In this document: positions 59,110 through 64,000 of the stretch, piece by piece
How the letters are laid out: each line of letters opens with the position of its first letter
Numbering within the stretch: position 1 is the first letter of the stretch
Assembly (NCBI RefSeq): GCF_004796535.1
Contig: NZ_SPHY01000008.1
Coordinates: 99,430 to 163,429 of the forward strand
Source of the DNA: Sphingomonas flavalba
GTDB lineage: Bacteria; Pseudomonadota; Alphaproteobacteria; Sphingomonadales; Sphingomonadaceae
Direction of reading: 5' to 3'
Length of the DNA stretch: 64,000 nt
The notes under the pieces: model-generated
What the model was told of the DNA's origin: nothing
What the model saw: the letters and a program-made list of their open reading frames with translations, nothing else
The model's database searches: none
Program-made: the position numbers and the translations under genes

Positions 59110-59794
59110 TCCGCGCTTCGGCCCCGATCGGCGGCCGCTCGCCGTCGTCCGCAGCCGCCGCGCCCGCCGCATGCGGCTGGCGGTCGATCCGCGCACCGGC
59201 ACCATACGGCTCAGCCTGCCCTGGCGCGCCCGGCTCGCCCCGGCGCTCGCCTGGGTCGAGGATCATCGCGCGTGGATCGAACAGCAGATCGCCCGCCTGC
59301 CCGGCCCGCAGCCGCTTGGCGACGGCACCAGCTTCACGCTTGGCGACGACAGGCTGACCGTCGTCTGGCGCGCCGACGGCGGCCGCGCGGTGCGGCGCGA
59401 CGGCGCCCTTCTCCATGTCGGCGGCCCGGCGGAGATGGTCGCGCCCCGCATCCTGCGCTGGCTGAAGAAGGAAGCGCTTGCCGTGCTGACCGCCGAAACG
59501 CTGGCCTGCGCCGCGCGCGCCGGCGTCTCCGTCAGCCGCGTCTCCGTCGCCGATCCGCGCAGCCGCTGGGGCAGTTGCGCCGTCGACGGCACGATCCGTT
59601 ATAGCTGGCGGCTGATCCTGGCGCCCGCCTTCGTCCGCCACGCCACCGTCGCGCACGAGGTCGCCCACCGCGTCCACATGCACCACGGCCCGGCTTTCCA
59701 CGCCCTTGTCGCCGAGCTGCTCGCCGCAAACCCGGCCCCGGCCCGCGCCTGGCTCCGCACCAACGGCGCCGCCCTGCATTGGTTCGGTCGCTAG
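59096..59794 (+). CDS. YgjP-like (DUF45/M48-type) metal-dependent hydrolase
   Basis: 232 residues. Zinc motif VAHEVAHRVHMHHGPAF (His187, Glu188, His191) with the following HHGPAF, and the preceding WGSC and IRYSWRLILAP typical of SprT-like YgjP proteins. The N-terminal part RRARRMRLAVDPRTGTIRLS is the usual beta-rich start. Substrate unknown. ATG 59096 lies inside the 3' end of the ycgN-like gene. Confidence 0.92.
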   Translation: MPGADPRFGPDRRPLAVVRSRRARRMRLAVDPRTGTIRLSLPWRARLAPALAWVEDHRAWIEQQIARLPGPQPLGDGTSFTLGDDRLTVVWRADGGRAVRRDGALLHVGGPAEMVAPRILRWLKKEALAVLTAETLACAARAGVSVSRVSVADPRSRWGSCAVDGTIRYSWRLILAPAFVRHATVAHEVAHRVHMHHGPAFHALVAELLAANPAPARAWLRTNGAALHWFGR

Positions 59795-59820
59795 CGGGGG
59801 AGCGCCTCTTGCGAGTCGAA

Positions 59821-59887
59821 TCAATGCTCCTGCGAAAGCAGGAGCCCATTGACGCCAGCGGATTCCGTCCCGCGCGCTAAGCGCGGG
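59821..59887. repeat. Two palindromes between convergent genes
   Basis: GCTCCTGC-GAAA-GCAGGAGC (59826-59845) flanked by TCAAT/ATTGA, a common alphaproteobacterial intergenic repeat, followed by CCCGCGC-GCTAA-GCGCGGG (59869-59887). They lie between the YgjP-type stop (59794) and the PBP1A stop (59910). Confidence 0.75.
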
Positions 59888-59909
59888 CGCATCCAAGTAC
59901 GGATCCCGC

Positions 59910-62021
59910 TCAGTTGGTGACGCGCGCCGCCGCCGCCGGGCTCGGGCTCGGCCGCGCGGGCGGTGTCGCGACAGGCGTCGGGCTGGCCGCCGGTGACGGG
60001 CTGGCGCGCGGCACCGGGCGCTGGGCGCGGCCGATCACCTCGTCGATCCAGCTCTGGTCCAGCCGCGGCGGCGCCTCAATGTCGACGGCGCCGTCGGGCG
60101 GCGTGCCGATCGGCAGGCCGTTCTCGTCGACCTGCTGACCGGGGTTGGGCGGCGGCGACGCGTCCGGGTCGCCGTAATAGGCTTCGTCGTCCGGCTCCAG
60201 CTGCCATTCGGGCAACGTCACCTCGGTGTCGAAATGCTCGACCGGACGCTTGGCGACCGCGACGCGCATGAACGCCGCGAACGCCGCCGCCGGCGCCCGC
60301 CCGCCCTGCAGCCCGGCGATCGGCCGGGCATTGTCGCGGCCCATCCACACGCCGGTGGTCAGCCCGCTGGAAAAGCCCAGGAACCAGCCGTCCTTGTTCG
60401 AACTGGTCGTGCCGGTCTTGCCCGCCACCGGCCGGCCGATCTGCGCCGCGCGGCCGGTACCGGTGTTGACCGCGGTCTGCAGCAGGTCGGTCATCTGCGC
60501 GGCGACGCCGGGGGCGACCAGCACCCGCGACATGTCGGCATGGTGCTCGTAGAGCAGCTGGCCGTTGGCCGTCGTCACCTTGACGATGCCGTAGGGGACG
60601 ACGGCGACGCCCTTGGCGCCGACCGAGGCGAAGGCGCGGGTCATGTCGATCAGCCGCACGTCGGACGTGCCGAGCACCATCGACGGGTCGGTGAACACCG
60701 GCGTCGATATGCCGAAGCGCCGCGCCATGTCGGCAATCGTCGACGTGCCGACCTCCTGGCCGATCTTGGCAGCGATCGTGTTGATCGAATAGGCGAAGGC
60801 GGTACGCAGCGTGATCTTGCCGGAAAAGCGGCGGGAACTGTTGCGCGGGCTCCAGCCGTTGATCGTCACCGGCTCGTCGACCACCGCGTCCTCGGGCGTG
60901 TAGCCCGCTTCCAGCGCGGCGAGGTAGACGAACAGCTTGAACGCCGATCCCGACTGGCGGGTCGCCTGGGTCGCGCGGTTGTAGATCGAGGTGACGTAAT
61001 CGGTGCCGCCGACCATCGCCCGCACCGCGCCGTCGCGGTCGAGCGAGACCAGCGCGCCCTGCACCCCGGCGGGGACGTTGGCGCTGATCGCGGCGTCGGC
61101 CGCCTTCTGCATCGCCGGGTCAAGCGTCGTCCACACCTCGATCGGCTCGATCGTCTCGTCGATCAGCGTGTCGAGCTGGGGCAGCGCCCAGTCGGTGAAG
61201 TAGCGCACGCTGTTCTGGCGCGGGGACGGGGCGAGCTTGACGTCGTCGGGGCCGATCGCGTCGATCTCCGCCTGGCTGATCCGCCCCTGCTCGCGCATCA
61301 GCCGCAGCACCACCTGCGACCGGCCGAGCGCCGCCTCGGCATCGGCGGTCGGCGAATAGTTGGACGGCGCCTTGACCAGCCCGGCGATGATCGCCGCCTC
61401 CGCCAGGTTCAGCCGCGTCGCCGGATGGCCGAAGAACCGGCGCGACGCCGCGTCGATGCCATAGGCGCCGCCGCCGAAATAGACGCGGTTCAGGTACAGC
61501 TCCAGGATGTCCTGCTTGCTGAACTTCCATTCCAGCGCCAGCGCCAGCAGCCCTTCGCGCACCTTGCGGGTCCACGACCGGTTGCTGCTCAGAAAGACGT
61601 TGCGGGCGAGCTGCTGGGTGATCGTCGACACGCCGCGCACCCGGTTGTCGCGCTGGAAGCTGACCCTGATGCCGCGCGCGATGCCGATCGGGTCGACGCC
61701 GGGGTGGCTCCAGTACCGCCGGTCCTCGACGGAAACCATCGCGTCCTTCATCACCTGCGGGATGTCGCGATAGGGGATCCACTCGCCATAGCTGGGGCCA
61801 AGCGACAGCAGCACCGATCCGTCGGCGGCGCGCACCCGGATCATCTGGCCGTTGGGCGACGATTTCAGCGCGTCATAGCTCGGCAGGGCGGATGCCTGGA
61901 TATAGACGGTCACCGCCAGCGCGATCGCCGCGACCACCGCCGCGATCGCCCCGATCTTCAGCAATCTGCCGGCCAGGCGCCGGGCCGGGGATCGTTTCGG
62001 GGCGGATTTGCGCGCGACCAT
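59910..62021 (-). CDS. mrcA: Penicillin-binding protein 1A (transglycosylase/transpeptidase)
   Basis: Bifunctional class A PBP polymerising and cross-linking peptidoglycan. 703 residues: short cytoplasmic start, one membrane anchor (about 20-40), GT51 domain with VSVEDRRYWSHPGVDPIGI (catalytic Glu99) and GGVSTITQQLARN-type VSTITQQLARNVFLSSNR, LYLNRVYFGGGAYGI; transpeptidase with SGSAFK (Ser359, Lys362), SIN in AYSINTIAA and KTGTT. A Pro/Ser-rich tail of about 70 residues ends RVTN. Upstream in transcription are pseudopilin genes and a PBP-activator-like gene. Confidence 0.95.
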   Translation of the reverse strand: MVARKSAPKRSPARRLAGRLLKIGAIAAVVAAIALAVTVYIQASALPSYDALKSSPNGQMIRVRAADGSVLLSLGPSYGEWIPYRDIPQVMKDAMVSVEDRRYWSHPGVDPIGIARGIRVSFQRDNRVRGVSTITQQLARNVFLSSNRSWTRKVREGLLALALEWKFSKQDILELYLNRVYFGGGAYGIDAASRRFFGHPATRLNLAEAAIIAGLVKAPSNYSPTADAEAALGRSQVVLRLMREQGRISQAEIDAIGPDDVKLAPSPRQNSVRYFTDWALPQLDTLIDETIEPIEVWTTLDPAMQKAADAAISANVPAGVQGALVSLDRDGAVRAMVGGTDYVTSIYNRATQATRQSGSAFKLFVYLAALEAGYTPEDAVVDEPVTINGWSPRNSSRRFSGKITLRTAFAYSINTIAAKIGQEVGTSTIADMARRFGISTPVFTDPSMVLGTSDVRLIDMTRAFASVGAKGVAVVPYGIVKVTTANGQLLYEHHADMSRVLVAPGVAAQMTDLLQTAVNTGTGRAAQIGRPVAGKTGTTSSNKDGWFLGFSSGLTTGVWMGRDNARPIAGLQGGRAPAAAFAAFMRVAVAKRPVEHFDTEVTLPEWQLEPDDEAYYGDPDASPPPNPGQQVDENGLPIGTPPDGAVDIEAPPRLDQSWIDEVIGRAQRPVPRASPSPAASPTPVATPPARPSPSPAAAARVTN

Positions 62022-62093
62022 GGATGACCGAGCGATCTACGCGGCTTTGCCGGACGGGACAAGCACCGGTTGACCAGACGGCGCCAGGTCCCG

Positions 62094-62942
62094 TCACACC
62101 GGCGGCGTGCCCCACCAGCGGGCGATCACCTCGGCATGGGGGCGCTTGGCGTCGTCGGTCCGCCGCCTGACCAGAGAGGTCAGCACCTGCCCGGTGCCGC
62201 CGATGCGGACGCGGGTGACGACGTAGAACAGGTCGGACGTGAATCCGGTGCCCGGCGGGGTGATCGCGCCGGTCTGGGTCAGATCGGCCGGAGTCAGGAA
62301 GCCGGCGGCGGTCCGCCGCGCGATCAGCTGCTGCGCCTTGGTCGAATCGTGGAACAGCAGGCCGAGCACCGGCGCCCCGGCGGTGTTCAGGTTGATCGGC
62401 CCGTCGACCGGCAGCGCGTCGGCGATCGTCCGCAGCCGGGCGATCGTCTCGGCGTCGACCCCGCCCAGCGCCAGTTGGTCGAGGCTGGCGAGCGGGCCGG
62501 ACGTCGCGATCAGCCGGGTGATCAGCGGGCCGTATTCGGGCGGGTAGCCGAGGGTCGCCAGCATGTCGGCCAGCATCGCCTGCGCCCCCGGCACGCCGCG
62601 CGCCAGCATGTTGACGTTGAACTTGGCGCGCGCGTCGACGACGTCCAGGCTGAACCGGCCGCCGGCGATCGGCGCGTCGGGCTGGATCACCGCTGCCCAG
62701 GCCTCGCGCATATGGTCGCTCTCCGGCGCCTCGGTCATGTCGCGGCGCAATGCGGCGACGGCGGATGCCTCGCCGCCCAGCGCTACCGCCCGGGCCCGCG
62801 CCGCCTCGCGCATCATCAGCGACCGGTCGATGCCGGTGTCGCGCGCCGACACCATCAGCACGACGACGCTCGCCGCCAGCGCGACGATCAGCAGCACGTT
62901 GACCAGGATCATGCCGCGCTCGCCGTCGCCTGCTGGCGTCAT
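62094..62942 (-). CDS. gspK: Type II secretion minor pseudopilin GspK
   Basis: 282 residues. Prepilin signal GERGMILVNVLLIVALAASV (cleavage after Gly10), then the large GspK globular insert with FNVNMLARGVPGAQAMLADM (FNLN-type SAM domain), and INLNTAGAPVLGLLF. Tip component of the T2SS pseudopilus. Starts 4 bp into the gspJ stop. The rest of the gsp operon is not in the window. Confidence 0.93.
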   Translation of the reverse strand: MTPAGDGERGMILVNVLLIVALAASVVVLMVSARDTGIDRSLMMREAARARAVALGGEASAVAALRRDMTEAPESDHMREAWAAVIQPDAPIAGGRFSLDVVDARAKFNVNMLARGVPGAQAMLADMLATLGYPPEYGPLITRLIATSGPLASLDQLALGGVDAETIARLRTIADALPVDGPINLNTAGAPVLGLLFHDSTKAQQLIARRTAAGFLTPADLTQTGAITPPGTGFTSDLFYVVTRVRIGGTGQVLTSLVRRRTDDAKRPHAEVIARWWGTPPV

Positions 62943-63490
62943 GGCTTCACCGGCAAGATGAAGACGCGGCGCAGCGTGCCGCCGGGCCGGCGCGGGCCGG
63001 GGGCGAGGCCGATGTCCAGCGCCACCGCCAGCGGCCACGGGTCGGTCGCGTCGCCGTCGGGTGGCCAGCGGTCGCGCCAGCCGCCGTCCGGCGCCAGCAC
63101 GCTGATCCGCAGCGTGTCGACCCCGGTCAGCAGCCGCTGGTCGCGCGCGGTGCCCAGCCCGGTGTCGACCGCCCGCCGCAGCATCCCGTCGCTCAGCCGG
63201 TAGCGGACCGGCTGGACGCCCAGCGGCCCGCGGCTGTGGCGTTCCAGCTCAAGCTCGGCATCGGCCAGCACCAGCTTGCCGGAGAATTGCTCGATATCGT
63301 TGCGCGCCATGAACAGCGCACGCTGGACATCGCCCAGCCGCTCGATCCGCCCGGCGGTGCGCTCCTGCACGCCCATCACCGTGCGCAGCAGCGCGATGCC
63401 GGCAAGCGCGATCAGCGCGAACAGCGCCAGCGAGACGATCATCTCGATCAGCGTGAAGCCGCGCTCGCCGGCGCGGGGTGCGGCTGTCAT
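62939..63490 (-). CDS. gspJ: Type II secretion minor pseudopilin GspJ
   Basis: 183 residues. Type IV prepilin leader RAGERGFTLIEMIVSLALFA (cleavage after Gly11, Glu at +5), then the GspJ body with RNDIEQFSGKLVLADAELEL. Partner of GspK and GspI at the pseudopilus tip. ATG overlaps the stop of the upstream PBP-activator-like gene (ATGA). Confidence 0.92.
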   Translation of the reverse strand: MTAAPRAGERGFTLIEMIVSLALFALIALAGIALLRTVMGVQERTAGRIERLGDVQRALFMARNDIEQFSGKLVLADAELELERHSRGPLGVQPVRYRLSDGMLRRAVDTGLGTARDQRLLTGVDTLRISVLAPDGGWRDRWPPDGDATDPWPLAVALDIGLAPGPRRPGGTLRRVFILPVKP

Positions 63491-64000
63491 CCGGCGGTGC
63501 CGTGGCCGACCATCCGGTTGCCGCCGGCCTCCGCGACCAGGATCGCCATCTGGCGCAGGCAACTACCGTCGCTGCGGAAGCGCAGCGCGCCGGACACCGC
63601 CTCGAACGGCCGGCCGAGCAGTCCGTCGCGGCTGACCGCGCCGTCGCCGGCGAGCGCGCGGGCGATCGTCGCCGCGTCGTAGCCGAGCGCCGCGATCATC
63701 CCCGGCTGGCCGCCATGCCGCGTCTGGTAGGCGCGGGCGAAATCGGCGAAGCGGTCGGGGTCGTAGCCGGCGAACCAGGCGCCGTCATAGGCGGCGATCT
63801 CGCCCGGCGGCCCGGCCAGCGTCTGCGCCGTCGCCAGCAGTTGCACGCCTTCGTCGCGCAGCATCCGGGCCAGCGCCGCGATCGCTTCGCCGCGCTCGGG
63901 CAGCAGCACCGCGTCGGGCAGCGCCCCGTCGACGCGCAGCGCTGCCAGCATCGCTGCCGCCGCGCCGCCGCCCGCCGCCGGGTTCAGCGCGATCCCGGCC
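63487..64000 (-). CDS. Penicillin-binding protein activator-like, periplasmic-binding fold, 5' truncated
   Basis: C-terminal 170 residues; the frame stays open to the window edge. DAVLLPERGEAIAALARML, LLATAQTLAGPPGEIAAYDG AWFAGYDP, HGGQPGMIAALGYDAATIAR and a C-terminal GLLGRPFEAVSGALRFRSDG fit LpoA/LppC-like Peripla_BP_6 proteins that activate PBP1A, or leucine-binding-type proteins. Linkage to mrcA two genes downstream supports the activator reading. The N-terminus, including any lipobox, is outside the window. Confidence 0.75.
   Translation of the reverse strand, partial: AGIALNPAAGGGAAAAMLAALRVDGALPDAVLLPERGEAIAALARMLRDEGVQLLATAQTLAGPPGEIAAYDGAWFAGYDPDRFADFARAYQTRHGGQPGMIAALGYDAATIARALAGDGAVSRDGLLGRPFEAVSGALRFRSDGSCLRQMAILVAEAGGNRMVGHGTAG

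Overview
The window is GC-rich bacterial chromosome (apart from a few AT-rich intergenic patches) and reads as an alphaproteobacterium of the Sphingomonadales. The indications are the parAB-rsmG-mnmG-mnmE ... rho-hemJ-hemE | ppsR-maf-aroE-coaE-dnaQ order typical of alphaproteobacterial replication origins, SciP (DUF1153), MmcB, a Sphingomonas-type PEP-CTERM tail, LexA boxes of the GTTC-N7-GTTC kind, and many copies of the CGTCATTGCGAG...GCAATCC intergenic palindrome. Nothing resembles a prophage, CRISPR array, transposase or integrative element.

Region by region. 1-2343: a cyanide-insensitive-type cytochrome bd oxidase operon (cydA partial, cydB, tiny DUF2474 subunit). 2408-15141: a propionate / short-chain acyl-CoA island. 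On the minus strand, in transcription order, are pccB, a GIY-YIG gene bracketed by repeats, mce, an enoyl-CoA hydratase, methylmalonyl-CoA mutase, bioB and pccA; divergent from pccB are the regulator pccR and acetyl-CoA synthetase. Together they take propionyl-CoA to succinyl-CoA, with biotin synthase supplying the cofactor of the carboxylase. 15144-24058: mixed housekeeping and envelope genes (AI-2E-type permease, PEP-CTERM protein, NUDIX, PYROXD2-like oxidoreductase, tRNA-Ala, mnmA, sciP, two GlsB-type membrane proteins around a SIMPL protein). 24257-29943: an RND efflux pair with a clear promoter, then a DUF445 protein. 30011-38616: murA, clpS, SOS-controlled uvrA, a small membrane protein, thiC with a TPP riboswitch, a MipA/OmpV barrel.

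38875-54983 is the origin-proximal core. Three parS-like palindromes lie in or beside the parAB-rsmG-mnmG genes. The divergent hemE/ppsR gap (about 49990-50273) carries AT-rich DNA, DnaA-box-like sites and GANTC sites and is the best candidate for oriC. Genes on both sides are mostly packed with 1-4 base overlaps and often use GTG or TTG starts, which points to translational coupling. 54995-64000 holds a thioesterase, DUF1491, a SleB-type hydrolase, SOS-controlled mmcB, an ankyrin protein, a SCO lipoprotein, YcgN, a YgjP-type protease, PBP1A, two type II secretion minor pseudopilins and a partial PBP-activator-like protein.

Almost every convergent gene junction contains a strong palindrome or a repeat copy. 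One palindromic element appears to have been inserted in frame inside pccA, and a second, AT-rich 60-bp element occurs twice.
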